Below are positions 13,501-25,918 of a stretch of 64,000 bases of DNA, in pieces; positions within the stretch are counted from its first letter, which is position 1, and every line of letters begins with the position of its first letter. The position numbers and the translations under genes were made by a program. This stretch comes from Brugia malayi (Eukaryota > Nematoda > Chromadorea > Rhabditida > Onchocercidae). Location of the stretch: the NCBI RefSeq assembly GCF_000002995.4, contig NW_025062476.1, forward strand, positions 13,821,001 through 13,885,000. The letters run 5' to 3'. The notes below the pieces were generated by a model. It had not been told where the DNA came from, did not search any database, and saw only the letters and a list, made by a program, of their open reading frames with translations.

Positions 13501-15529
13501 AAAATATTTCTGATAATAATTAATAGTTTTTTAAAAAAGTTATTTATTTAGCAAACCATTTCGAAAGCAAAAATTTTGCTGATTTCGTTGACGCATAAAT
13601 GATTTACGCTTGCTACTAATGCCATAACCAAATTTATAATCAAATTCATTTCGTTGTTGTTTCTTTGTATGAACTAAAATTTTTTTAAAAAAAAAAAAAA
13701 CGTAAAAGGAACTGGAATAAGAATAATTCTTATAATTAACCTTTTTTATTACTAATCGTTATATTTTGATAAGTTCTCAATTGATTATCACTTTTCTCAT
13801 CCTGTAATTTATTTTAGCATCATTCCATTCTCGTATATTTCTATTTTTTAATTTTTATATTATTAATATATTTTTAATTTCTCTTTCCCATTACTTTTGA
13901 TATATTCACCTTGATAAATATATTCACCAAATTTTTGCATTGTTGCAGATTCAAGTATTTCAAGTACTTCGCATGTTTAGCAGCAGTTTTAATTATAATT
14001 CACAGGTTAAAATGATTTGAAATGTTTCACTTCTAAATTTTATCCTTTTTCTTTTAAATTAAATTTTGTTCAAAAATATTAATTTTCTGCTTTTTTTATT
14101 ATTATTATTTTAAATGAAAATATTCATTCAATGCAAAGACATAACTAGTGAAACAAATTGCAGTAGCATAATAATATTAAAAGTGAATGTGACAAAAACG
14201 CTAAAGATGTTCTTATCAGTTCCAATCACTGACAACATATTGTATTCTTGTACCTGTATAGTGATATTATCATCAACTGCAGGCTGTTCTATCGTTTTAT
14301 CTTTGTATTTTTCTGTTCCTGTTACCACTTCAGATTTTATCTCAAATTTCAGAAATTAATTTTTGATTTTAATAAATAAAATTTGAAATGTTAGAAACGT
14401 TTTCTTTTCTTTCGCAAAATCAATGTCATTACAAATTTTTCTTGAAAAATTTTAGCATAAATTACAGACCTTTTGTTTTGCCTTTAAATCGCTAATGTTA
14501 TACTCGAAAGGCTTAGTGATATGTAAGCATGACATTACATATCCATTTCGTAAATCCTTAATTATTTCAAAAATTTAATTGAAATTATCAGATATACTTA
14601 AAAGAATGAATGCAACATCATTACTTAATTAATTATAAAATTACCTATGAATCATCAATTACTTTAGTATAAGTAAGATATATAATATCCATTTATTTAT
14701 TCATTTGTTTACGATATAACATAGCATCAGTGTAAATATAACTGAATAAATTATGAGCAGGAAAAGCTAATGCATGAAGCATTCTGGCAAAATAAAATGA
14801 ATTTCAGCAAAAAAAAAGGTCTTCCAATAAAGAAAAAGAAAGAAAAAACGAAAAAAACTTTTCTACTCCCAACTTTGTTAAGATTACATTAAAATTTTTT
14901 GAATATAACCAATTAGTTATTAAGTAATGGTAGTACTAAAGTATATATTTCTTTTTTTTTCAATTTTTCTATCAAATCAAAGTTCTTCAAAATTTATTAT
15001 ACCATATTTCTTTGCTAATTTTATTGAAAAAAATGTTTTGGTATTATTGGGAAAAAAAACATTTACTAATAACAGATTTTTTGATAGTTTTGTTGAAAAA
15101 AAGAAAATTTCGATTATTATCAGAAATCATTTTCATTACAATTACATCATTTTCTTATGCTTTTAGTACAAAAATTTTCATATATTAAAAGCAACTTAAT
15201 AAATCTTTAAAAAAAAAATCATTATTAAAACTTATTTATTACTTAATAAATCACTATTGTATTTTTGGCAAAGTTAAGAAAACAACATGTGATGAGCTAT
15301 CAGCGAAATGATTCTTTTATAATTTAATTTAATTAATTAAATATTAAGCATTAAATCACGTAAGCTATCACTGATACCATTCTTCTATAATTTGATTCAA
15401 TTAATTAATTAGTAAGCATTAAATTACTTCATATGACACATTAGCATTTAGGGCAACTGCTCGAATTTTGTCATCAATGGATTCTATCAGTTGCGACAAT
15501 CTTCCATCCATGCAATCATTTTCCATCAT
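7507..15529 (-). CDS. Tudor-domain protein with Asn/His/Arg-rich C-terminal repeats
   Basis: About 16 exons, roughly 600 residues: 15428-15529 (start MMENDCMDGRLSQLIESI), 14470-14556, 14254-14340, 13910-13966 (uncertain), 13557-13673, 13154-13221, 12697-12796, 12056-12132, 11605-11730, 11073-11282, 10282-10464, 9876-9986, 8871-8951, 8496-8516 (uncertain), 8181-8247, 7507-7802. Apart from the join before 13910-13966, where a small exon may be missing, phases agree. Exons 11073-11282 to 8871-8951 form one extended Tudor module: VYVVHLEDTYAWVRL, then GTPCVVLARFSSRD, then the barrel TVTVRLVDFGF, then VTFWQITIVSD. Such domains bind dimethyl-arginine or scaffold germline and small-RNA complexes. 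EKL-1/ERI-5-type nematode proteins are candidates by domain only. The last exon is a degenerate NSNHRGNSNYRK-like repeat, probably a disordered RNA-associated tail. Some internal acceptors are GAG or AAG rather than TTTCAG, so individual borders may shift. Confidence 0.8.
10745..10925. repeat. Degenerate ATT/ATC trinucleotide tract in a Tudor-gene intron
   Basis: Interrupted TTATTATTA/TTATCATTA repeats between the exons at 10282-10464 and 11073-11282; the open frame across it is low-complexity and non-coding. Confidence 0.6.
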
Positions 15530-17605
15530 AACAAACATAAACAAACAACCGTACTATTACCGATACCTTTTGTTTTTTTTTGCAGCAATGAAAGAAAATT
15601 TAAGAAATAACACCATTTTTATACAAATTATATTTGTAGTAATCAATAAAATAAATGCAAATCTGGAAAAATTTTTTCTTCCAAAGTTTAAAAAGAAAAT
15701 TTGAATATTACAAGTGAAATTTATAGCTAAACGTATTTTAAAACAAATAACAAATTTATATACATAATAATTTTTCCTGAAAAAGTTACAATTCATACAT
15801 TTACTGTAATTATTAGTATCATTTTTGTTTTAACGTTGTAAACAAACAAAGCTTAAAGGTCTTCCTGAATCTGAAAATTAACAAAATTATTTGAAATTCA
15901 TCCAATACAAGAAATAAATGTAAAAAGCTTTTGTACATTTCAATTTACTTAAAATGACTCATACCAAATATTAATACCCTTCCCCAATCCAATCTCACTA
16001 CGAGAAAAAAACAAATGGCGAAAGTGAAGGAAAGCAAAAGGAAGTACCTCCCTACATTTTCTTGCGCCCACAATGACTGCAAGCAGAGACTGTCCAACCC
16101 TTTTGTTTTCTACAGAGATATTATTTGTCCTCTCTCTCTCTCTCTTTCTAATCTCTGATATATCTCAATTTGACATCTTCATATATCATCTATCTGTACA
16201 GATAAAAAATGACAAGATGACTGTTACGAGAGCTGCCATGTACACATCTATTAAACTTGTAAATACACTTAAAATATTCCCTCAGACTATGACCTACCAT
16301 CGAAGCATCAAAACTCTATATGAATGATTTAATGGGATAAGTTTCTCTCTTCATCTAAATTACAATCTCTTTCTTTTCTCTCTTTTTTCTCTTTTTGTAG
16401 CAAAAAAATGTTAAAATAAATTGCTCACTTTCTCCTTCTATCGTTCCTTCAGAAATATAAAATAATTCAATGATTAAACAAAATACAAATGCACTAAATT
16501 GTGTTCATGTAAGAATGCTCATGCATTTATCAAAACTACATTTAAATTTTTTTTTGAAACAATAATTAAAAAAGCAAGCGTTCATAGAATGGTATGAATA
16601 CCTCACAAGATGATTCAAGTCTAAATTTGGAAACAGAAGGCCTTTCCCTATTAGAACACAAGAACATGTAGATTTTGAAAGAAGCTGGGAGGTGTAGGAA
16701 ATGAGTGAAACTGAATTTATTGTCATCTTTGGTATATGACCAGCAAATATTTCAGTAAGCAAAAATAAGGATTACTCATGAGTACTTCATAACTCAATTT
16801 GAATCTTTTTTTCTTTAATTTAAATCTTTTTTTATCCCCTTTTTGTTTTGTTGAAATAATTTTCTCAAATTTTAATTCCCTAATTTTTTATTTTTGAACT
16901 TACCAACATTTCAAAATTGATCATTGAGATCACAAAATATTTCAACCAATTCCTTTCAAATATTACAGAAAGATTGATGCCCCCTCCCCCACCCCCCTGA
17001 AACTTAGCTTCAAAACAAAGCAAAGATCAAAGCAAATCAGAAACCTAAAATTTTAAAGCAATGAATACGTTAGCCATGTACTATGCACCATTCTCATTAT
17101 GAACAAGTGAATTAGATTGAGCATAATTTTATTTGCTCTTTATTGCCTAATCTACCAGATGATGATCTACCGACCTGCTGCTGCTGGGTTCAATCACAAA
17201 TTTCAATATCAATTAAGTACCAATGTGTAATGAATGACTCTAATAGGCCACATCGAACCAATGATTTCATCCGAAACTTTGGAAAGTTTTTAAACTTTGA
17301 AAAAAATAAGGAAAAAGTTTCTTCAATACTTAATTACATTTGTAACTCACTTCCGATCTAATTGCTTACTCAATTTCAAAACAGAGAAATGCAAATGTAC
17401 TTCCCCGCCATTTTGTAAAAGAGCCACCCTATTTACCGAAATATCTATTTATATCATTGTGATTTATTTCATAATTAATTGCAAGAAAACTTTAGAAAAA
17501 TTAAGTAATATTAAGCAAATACAAATAAAAAAGAAAACAAACAATGAAAACAAAACGTTACAATCTTTCAGTGTCACTAATGTGAACAAAAATCAGCGTT
17601 CAGAA
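15530..17605. other. Gene-poor intergenic region
   Basis: Upstream side of the Tudor-domain gene. It holds a CT microsatellite at about 16128-16145, a C-rich patch near 16980-17000 and poly-T runs. Short open frames on both strands lack splice context or recognisable motifs, and I see no gene. Confidence 0.5.
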
Positions 17606-17901
17606 TTTTGCAGTGAATCAAACTTGGCCATGATATTGCTAATTTTGCAGTGAATTAAACTTGGCCATGATATTGCTAATTTTGCAGTGAATTAAACTTG
17701 GCCATGATATTGCTAATTTTGCAGTGAATTAAACTTGGCCATGATATTGCTAATTTTGCAGTGAATTAAACTTGGCCATGATATTGCTAATTTTGCAGTG
17801 AATTGAACTTGGCCACGATATTGCTAATTCTGCAGTGAATTAAACTTGGCCGTGATATTGCTAATTTTGCAGTGAATTAAACTTGGCCATGATATTGCTA
17901 A
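17606..17901. repeat. 37-bp minisatellite, 8 copies
   Basis: Eight head-to-tail 37-bp units start at 17606, 17643, 17680, 17717, 17754, 17791, 17828 and 17865. Each begins TTTTGCAGTGAATTAAAC and ends GATATTGCTAA. Copies differ by only a few substitutions (for example ATCAAAC in unit 1, and changes in units 6 and 7). The plus strand of every unit contains TTTTGCAG, which matches a nematode splice acceptor. Confidence 0.95.
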
Positions 17902-18539
17902 TTTTGTCTAGCAATTATGCATTATTAACAAACTTAATTAATGATATAAAATTAGGATAAGAACTACGTAGTCAGTAAGAATGACGTAATTTTTTTTTGT
18001 AGAAGAACAACAAACATTTCAAACCAAATTTTGAATCCTTACGTACTGAACTACACTTGCAGGCAGAAATACTTCTAAAGAAGGCAGCATGGTTCAAAAT
18101 ATTCTGTAGGGCAAAAAGTAGGGCAATTCAACTGAAAAAAAAAAAGTATAAAATATATGTGCAAAGCTATAGGAATGTTGGATTAAAAGAACTTATTCAA
18201 AGCAGACTTCAATTAATTTAAAATCTGAAATTTAAAAAGAATGGAAATGGGAGAATTTGAGGGCAGTCAGATACATTTAGACCTAAAATATATTTAGAAT
18301 ATTATTAAGCTGAACACGCAATATAAATTTAAAAGAAATAACGAAACCAATAAACCACCAAAATTCTAAGTAGTTAGATAATAAATCATAAATGCACTAA
18401 TTATTACGCCCATTCCCTACCCCTCTAAAAGGACAAATGGCCCCCAAAATGAATAAATATTGTATTATAGAGAAAAAATATACAATTGAATGAAGGGCAG
18501 TACTTACTTGCTGTGAAGGGAAATGAATGCCTCACTTGG

Positions 18540-19030
18540 AAGGAAGGGAAGTAATACCCAACTTGTAGGGGAGGGAAGTAATACCCAACTTGCGTCTCAA
18601 ATAGTAATATTAAGATATGCACATGCTTCAAGCACTCTTTGAGACTATCAGAAATGCTCTAATGCGACCATACGTGCAGTTCTGCTGAATAAAAGGATAA
18701 GTGCGCCCCATCATTTTGTTTGCTGAAAAGAATAAATACGATAAGGGAAGTGATTGCCCGACTTGCAGAGGACAGAGAGAGATCTCGGAGTACTTTTAAT
18801 CATTTTATCGTTCATCAAAACAATTGCACCAACAACTGATATCTGTTTTGCATCTCAAGCGGTAATATTAAGATGTGCGCAGATAGCACTCACTCTTATC
18901 ACATTCTCCGCATACTCGGACTACTCTTTGAGTGTCCTTAGGAATGCTTCAATGCGAATAGTACGTGCAGTTTTGCTGAGATGGAAGGATAACTGCGCCC
19001 TATACTTATTTTCTAGAAGTAAATAATCTC
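18540..19030. repeat. Pair of diverged direct repeats, about 0.2-0.29 kb each
   Basis: Copy A (about 18545-18735) and copy B (about 18742-19030) share, in the same order: a GGGAAGT-A-T-CCC-ACTTG start, CTCAA-(TA/GC)-GTAATATTAAGAT, CTTTGAG, AATGC(T)C/TTAATGCGA, TACGTGCAGTT-TGCTGA, and AGGATAA-TGCGCCC. Copy B carries extra internal sequence. No coding content is recognised. They look like two decayed copies of one mobile or tandem element. Confidence 0.65.
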
Positions 19031-19232
19031 GGAGTAACACCAAATGCCAAACATAAACTATACATAATTGTGCTTTTGCCTTTAAAAATAAGAATAAAAT
19101 AGAGTATTATATCAAAATAAGGGAGATTACATCAGCTTGACATTACCTTAGTTCGGTTCTCGTCTTAAGTTCGAGATTCGACCAATGATTAGAATGTTTT
19201 ATTAAGTTAAACAGCAATAGTAATAAACAAAC

Positions 19233-19812
19233 CTGTTCCATTTAGTCCAACAATAACATTCAAATTTGGACCAGGATATATTTCTACATACTCGTAAGTC
19301 CTGGAATTTATAAATGAATAACAAATATTTAGGAATTTTACAAACTTTATCGTAGTTCTTACTACTTTTATAAAATAGAAAAAAAAAAAGATTAAAATCA
19401 AGCAAAATTTCAGTGCGATTTAATAAATAAAGTTAACAATAATTATAATTTGTTACATGTTCAGTAAATATAATATGAAAATGTAAACAACAGAGTGAAA
19501 ACAAAATTAATTCCTGTACAAGACATCCTTATTTGTGAAATTTCAAATTTTTAAAAGGAAAATAAAAAAGGACACTGCGTTACCAACTTTTCAGTTTCAA
19601 ATTCAGGATCATAGAAATATGATGTAAAGAGAAATTTTACCTCATTCTTTTTCTTTTTTCCTTTTCTCCTCTTCAATACGCTTACTTCTTTTCTCGATCT
19701 AAAAATGTTTCACATTATGATAGTTTAAAAAATTGCTGAGAATGATTCGTGTAATCGATTCATCAGGAAAATATTCAGCAGTTGCCATAAATTTTTGCTC
19801 ATCCTTTTGCAT
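19233..19812 (-). pseudogene. N-terminal fragment of an SMC5-like gene (Walker A exon)
   Basis: Two exon-like segments. Segment 19714-19812 starts with ATG and reads MQKDEQKFMATAEYFPDES then ITRIILSNFLNYHN, the opening of an SMC ATPase head. Segment 19233-19300, with a TTCCAG acceptor and a GTTTGT donor, reads TYEYVEIYPGP then NLNVIVGLNGTG, which matches the SMC5 Walker A region up to the GTG of GxNGTGKSS. The two overlap in content (NFLNYHNV versus TYEYVEI) and their phases do not join. The KSS continuation, hinge and Walker B are not found between 15.5 and 19.2 kb. A full SMC5 of about 1000 residues cannot fit before the next same-strand gene, so I read this as a truncated duplicate. A functional gene with very distant exons is less likely. 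Confidence 0.55.
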
Positions 19813-22800
19813 TTATTTCAATCTGAAACACATAAGATTTTTGATGATATAAGAAAACATAAATCCTTAAAATATTATCACAGTTATTCTCTTCCTCCGT
19901 GAGCCATCAAATACCACTTGTAAATATTTCAACCAGTTGTAATTGCATTTGTTTATTAATTAATATTTATACGATAACTCTATTACTTATTTCATTTCTT
20001 GTGCATAAGTTTATTAATTCTATTATTTCTATATATAACTGATACACTTATTTTTTACTTAACCTATATATGTTCTATGTAATAATACAACGACTTATTT
20101 CACTTTAACTATAAATATTTCCTAACTACAGTTTCTTATCATTCACTTTGAAAATACTTTCTTAATTCAAACTGTGCTTTCATTCAAAGTTTTCTCTTAT
20201 CGCCTAGAATCCGAAAATTTTACTGTCATCTAAACATTTTTTTGTCACCAAATTATTATTTCAACTAAGCATCATTAAATCTTCCAAAACTGTTATTTCA
20301 TCTGTTTTACTTTCAATTTATAAAAAAATCGCTGAAAGATTACAGTAAAATTAACATTGGCAACTTCCTATAACTATAGTAAAGATTAGGATAGTGCATC
20401 AGTTACTCAAATTAAAATTCCTAAATTTCGGAGATGATTACAACGAAAAGAAAATAAAGATTAATAACAGAGAAATAATTGTTTATAGAAACAGAAAGAA
20501 ACGATAAAACGTTTCACAGTCAAATCAAATATACGTGAAATATCAAAGAAACAAAGGAACAGTTTCCACTATTTCTATTTGAATTTCAATTGTCTATCTC
20601 AATCTATCAAATGAATTTCAGTTAATCTTTATTATTTTTACCTCGATGAATCACCTAACTCATTTTATTAGCACTTTTATTTCCCACTTCGTTCCATTTC
20701 CCCGTCCCTTCATATCTAATTTTGTTCAAAATTTCAAATATGATTTGTTAGCTACGTCCATAGCGTTTCATGGTTCACGGTTCACGTACCATTTGCGAAT
20801 TTCCTTCTTTTAAATGTTATGAAAACTGCTATCCTGTCTATGATTAGACTGATCGGAAAGCAGAGTTGACGGCGTAAGCGGACGTGAGCAGTTAAGTTAG
20901 AAAGTATAAATTCTACCGAAACTTCTTCGAACTAAAATAAAGACAACCTTTAATCTCATTTACTTGAATAACACAAAGGAAAGTACAGTTTCGGAAACAA
21001 AAATATTACTGTGAACTATGTTGATGTTATTTCTACATGTATTTCTATTAAACGACCATGACCAACGTCTCATTCTTATCGAAATCATCATCATCAATCA
21101 TTCTTTTGTTTCTTTTTTGTGTCTTTTTGTTTTTATTTATTTATTTTATTTCTTTTTTTTTGCTTGGATCTCATGCAGTTTTGGTTACCAATCGATTGGT
21201 TTTTGGCAATCGATATTCCTTCTCTTGGAATTTTCTAGAAAACTTTCTCACAATAGGTTAGATTATTTGATCTTCGTTTCCCTTAGCACTTTGAAGCATA
21301 ATTTTTTTCTGAAAGCTTTTTTCAAAAAACATGTAAAATAGTAATTTTAAGTTGGAGGATAATCGGTACTTGTAATAAATAGTTATTTCGGCGAAGTAAA
21401 GTTTTGAGAGAAGTATGTAATAGTTAAGTTTCATTATCTGAATCAATTGATATTATACGAAACATTTATAAGATGAAATTTAATGATTCATTGCCTAACT
21501 TCCCTCGGTTCACATTTTACGAAACATTCAGTCTTAAATCTAATATTAATGCAGATTGAACTTTCTAGGAATAGTGGATTTTTTTGGCTGTTATGCTGCT
21601 TTGAATTGCAACTTAATTATTTAGGCGTAATGCTTGGCTGTATCACTTCAATTTTGATGAATTCAGCACCGGTGGTGTTCAGCAAGGATTTAATTCAACT
21701 GCTTCACTCTTTGACTTTTTAAGTGTTAGATTTTTTGTAATAATAATAATAGTATTCGTCATTTTATTTATTTATAACAGACACATTATCTTGCAAGCAT
21801 TTAGCTTTCTCCGACATATTTGTAATTCCGACTTTGGTAGTAGATGACTTGGTTCCCATTTTCATTGAGCTGTTCAAAATCCACTATTATGCAACTCGTT
21901 TGACGAAGGCCGTAAGGTCATGTCAAATTACGTCGGACCGTCAACTGGGGTTTGGGATTTGGTCCTCCAAGACAGAAGACTATAGACGAATATGTCATAA
22001 TAAAGTGAGGCTTGAAATTGGTAATGTTAAACGGATTTATTTCATTACCTAATAATCAAATGAAAACATTGGTCTGTTGTAAAGTGTATGTATAATAAAA
22101 AAAAAAAAAAATTAGAAAAATAAAAAATAGTAAATAAAAAAAATGATGATAATAAAAAAAAGAGGTGAGGTGGTGGTCTCATTTTTTATCAGTTTGGTCT
22201 TTTAAATATTCCAAAGTGAAATTTTTAAAGTTCTTTTTGCTTAAATTGTTAAATGACGACGGCAAGGTGTGAGCAGATCACATGCACTGCAAATAGAAAT
22301 GTCATTTAAGTTCAAAATAATTTTTTTTTTTTTTTTTTGATAAGTTATTTTATAATTCTGTTAGCATTTAATTAAAATGAAATTTAAATTTATTTCTTTG
22401 TTTAAATTACAGAAATTGATACAAATTGCAAGACTTTCACAATGATCCCTGCTTAAATTTGTAATTAAAATTAATTTCATAGTCATAAATTAGTCGAGAA
22501 TTTAGTTTATTTGGCTGGAAGAATTAGATTCCAGCGGATGTCGCATTGATTGTTAATGACTAACACTTTGCAATGACCTTTGATTAATAACGATATGACC
22601 GATTTTGTAAATAGTTGGTCATTTCTCATTCTAGTGATTATGGACGACATGCATATTCGACTCTGCATGATATTTTCAGTTATGTTATGATCAAATAAAT
22701 ATAATTTTAAATGATTTATTAAGGTTGAAAATAAATTTTGATTTTACATTTTAAAACATTTTAAAATTTTTGTTCGACAAAAAAATTTCTAAGCGTAACA

Positions 22801-23247
22801 AAATATTAAATATTAAGCAGTCGTGAACAAATTTTAAATGATAAATATTGAATGTTACAAGAAATTAAAGTTAAAGTTAAATTCGATTGAAACTTTTCAA
22901 TAAGGATATAAAAAAAAATATGTTATTTTAAATTTAGCAAATAATTGCATCGCTGATAAGCAGCAATATAATTTGTTTTACCAATAAATTGCTAATAATC
23001 CCTAATTGTTTCTCTACTTCAAAACTAGTGATAAGATTGAGTTCTACTTTTGCTATCAGTCCTTCAATGACATCAGTCTATGAAAAAGAAATAATCTTAT
23101 TTCATTTTATCATTTCTATAAATTACCAGCTGTCTAATATTAGACATTTTACAAGAACTGTTTTATCATTTAATTATATTATTCATATCGACTTATCTTC
23201 TAGTATTTTTTCCTCCAACATTTCCTTTTAATTTATTTCTCTAAAAT
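19813..23247. other. Gene-poor region
   Basis: AT-rich with poly-T tracts (for example 22321-22339). Open frames such as 21018-21341, 21483-21722 and 21834-22052 are low-complexity or have no splice context and no family resemblance. A GC-richer patch at about 20750-20900 shows no open reading frame. Confidence 0.5.
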
Positions 23248-23362
23248 ATGTCCAGCATTGATGTTTTATTTCGAATAATGTAAATATACTTTTTCCTTTT
23301 TTTTTTTTTCGATTATCGAATCATTTATAATTTCATCAGAAGTGTTAACATTATTAATCTAG

Positions 23363-25397
23363 TCAAAGCAATCAATCTGCATTTTACGATCTGATAACCA
23401 TCAACAATCCATTTAACAGAAAATTTGCGCCAGGTAAAAGTAATATATTATAGGATCCGTCATACACGTCATCGTATTTTATAAATGAATGCACATAATA
23501 TTTCTTTGAGATAGCGATGAAAGGAACAAATCAAATTATGAATATTTAATTTTAGGTAATTAAAGGTCAAAAGGTGAGAGAGAATTGATGAAATAATGTC
23601 ATTAATTGTGCAGATGTTTAGGAAAATTAAAGAATAAAGAGAGAATGGAAAGGCAAGAAGAAAGAGAAGAAAGGTAAGAAGAAAATGATGGATTATTTAG
23701 AATACGCAATGGTTACTGACCTTTTTCTTGTATCGTACCGAATGATGGCAGATGGATCGATGACCAATTTGTTTATGTCAGAGGGAAGTAACGGTAGCAA
23801 ACATACTTTTATTAGCAGGTAATGATAATAATTGTAATAGTATTAATTACAGATATTTTTTATTTGGAAAATTTTGCCTAATTAATAATATCTTTTCTAT
23901 GTTAATCATTCATTGTCAAATAATGCTGAATATCTTTCATCATTGTTGAACGATTTAATTAAGATATTTATTATTACAAAATATTCCTAAGGATATATAA
24001 GCGGCAATACCGATATTATGGTAAGTTATAATTTATAATTTAGAATATTTGAAAAATTATTTGACATTATATTTGGGAAAGTTCTTTTTTTGTTTTTTTA
24101 TCTAAATAAAAATTCCTATCTTCTATTTCGATTCCTTTTAATTCCGATATGCTTATTAATCGTCAAACAATACGGAATGTTTTGCTGTCTGCGAGAGATT
24201 TGCATAAGATACTTACAGGTAATTTTCTCGAATTAATAAAAAACTATCTAGCTAAACATTTTCAACATAAAGCTTAATTATAAAATTTTACAAGAAACGA
24301 AAATTGTTAAGAGATTTTTTTTTTTTTTTTAATTTAAATGATTCGTATAGATTTATCAAAATATGCCTTCACTTTTTCTTTTCTTTTTTTTTTTTTTCAT
24401 AAAATATTTTTTGAACACTTTCTTAGGAATTTGAAGAATTCCTAAGAAAAATAATTTTAAAGAGGAAAGAATTATTAAAAATTTTAAATATGTAGAAGAA
24501 AATTTCCACTCTTTTTATTAGGATATCCATACTGGTCAACTTCGATTGTATTTCTCTATGGTTGATCGTAAAACTAAGTACCATTCTGGATGTTTCTCTG
24601 AGTCATATGTCAAATTTATATATCTACGACTAGAGGAACATTCAGCATTGGTTATGGTTTGCTTATATACACTTTAAATTAAATAAATCAAAGATATTTA
24701 TATGTCTTTGATTTAATTGAAAATATGAAAATGAAAAATTTCCAAGAAATGGCAATCAGTTTTGATAAATGATTCATATAAAATATAAAACTTATTAAAT
24801 TCATTGCTTTGCTTTTTTTCCGGTTTTTTCATCGCACCAGTAATTTATTTATTTATTTAAAAATAAAAGCAAAAAAAAAATGTTCTAGCTAGGGGAATAT
24901 TTTACGGTTGTTTTAGTGGATGCCAATTTTAAGATTTAAATATTTAAGTTAATGGAAATGAGTGAAAAGTAAGCTTTTAGTTATGGAAGTTTTTATTTAA
25001 ACTTCAAGAAAGAAGCTTTTGTGAATTATAATTATCTATTTAATAGCTATTTAAATTGATGAAATATTTCACTGCAGTAAATTATCAACTTTACAATTTT
25101 TATCGATAGTAATTTCAAAGTGATAAATTTCCAAGAATGGTTTAATAATGATATTATAAGTTCAGATTTAGCAATTCAACTTTAAGCACAATTGCCTATC
25201 ACCACAGCTTGGCATAAAACTAGTATCAAAATTGGCTTATTTTTGAACTCATGTCTTCACACATTGGTATTTCTTCGCTGAGTGCTTATTTCGTCCTGCA
25301 GTCAAGACTTGATCTTTTTTCTCGAGAATGCACTTGCATTTGTGATCCATGTAATAAGCAGTTGTGTTATGATCGAACTGACTGTTCGTCATCCTAA
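23363..25397 (+). CDS. Unrecognised multi-exon protein with cysteine-rich C-terminus
   Basis: Six exons whose phases chain without conflict: 23363-23433 (QSNQSAFYDLITINNPF), 23701-23818 (YAMVTDLFLVSYRMMADGS, then MSEGSNGSKHTFIS), 23992-24020 (IYKRQYRYY, perfect GTAAGT donor), 24196-24218 (23-nt micro-exon), 24522-24656 (DIHTGQLRLYFSMVDRKTK, then YHSGCFSESYVKFIYLRLEE), 25302-25397 (SRLDLFSRECTCICDPCNKQ then LCYDRTDCSSS and a stop). A possible first exon is 23248-23279 (MSSIDVLFRI), whose two-base overhang fits exon 23363. About 150 residues in total. Seven cysteines, six of them in the last exon, suggest an extracellular or metal-binding tail, but no signal peptide is visible in the tentative first exon. 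I do not recognise the family. No single exon is long enough to stand out alone; the support is the consistent phasing. Confidence 0.6.
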
Positions 25398-25568
25398 AAA
25401 AAAGATCTCATTCATCTTTCCTGTTTACTTTTTAAACCAGAAACTCGAAGACCTGAAATCTGCAAAGCTGCATCTGTCGCTGATTTTAATATCTCGAAAC
25501 TCTAAAATATTATGTGGAGGTTGAGAATATGAGTAAAAAATATGTTGCATGAGATCTTTGTAAATAAT

Positions 25569-25918
25569 GTTTACACTTTGGGCTTTTTGTTTCCAGTATA
25601 GTAAGTCAGTAAACCTTTCGTATATTGTTTACACTATATAAGCTCCTCATTTGTTGACCTCATTGTTGTGTCACCACTAATTGAGGTCGACAGCTCTTTG
25701 TTACTCTTTCGGCAGGTCGACCTCTTATTGTAGATCACATACTTTGTTTATGCATATTGCTTGCTATATAAGGAGGTCACCCTTGTTGAGTGGGGCCTTG
25801 TGTGCTTTCTTACTAAGAATCAGGAGAGTTCAATTTCAGTTCTTCTCTACCAATTATTGTACTATTGTTTCTGCTAATAAAGGATTATTATATTCCTCTG
25901 TTACCTCACATATTTACA
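25569..25918 (+). mobile_element. Solo-LTR-like element (tentative)
   Basis: A compact segment of higher GC starts TGTTTACAC and ends TATTTACA. It contains two TATATAA boxes (near 25637 and 25765) and downstream an AATAAA signal (25876-25881), an order typical of an LTR with promoter, R region and polyadenylation site. Two related internal segments (GTTTACACTATATAAG... and TTGCTATATAAGG...) suggest internal duplication. No reverse transcriptase or integrase is present nearby, and I could not identify a clear target-site duplication, so the ends are approximate. An unrelated promoter region is the alternative. Confidence 0.35.

Noticed and set aside
17606..17901. Possible CRISPR-like array
   Set aside because: Units are contiguous with no variable spacers, in a eukaryotic genome; it is an ordinary minisatellite.
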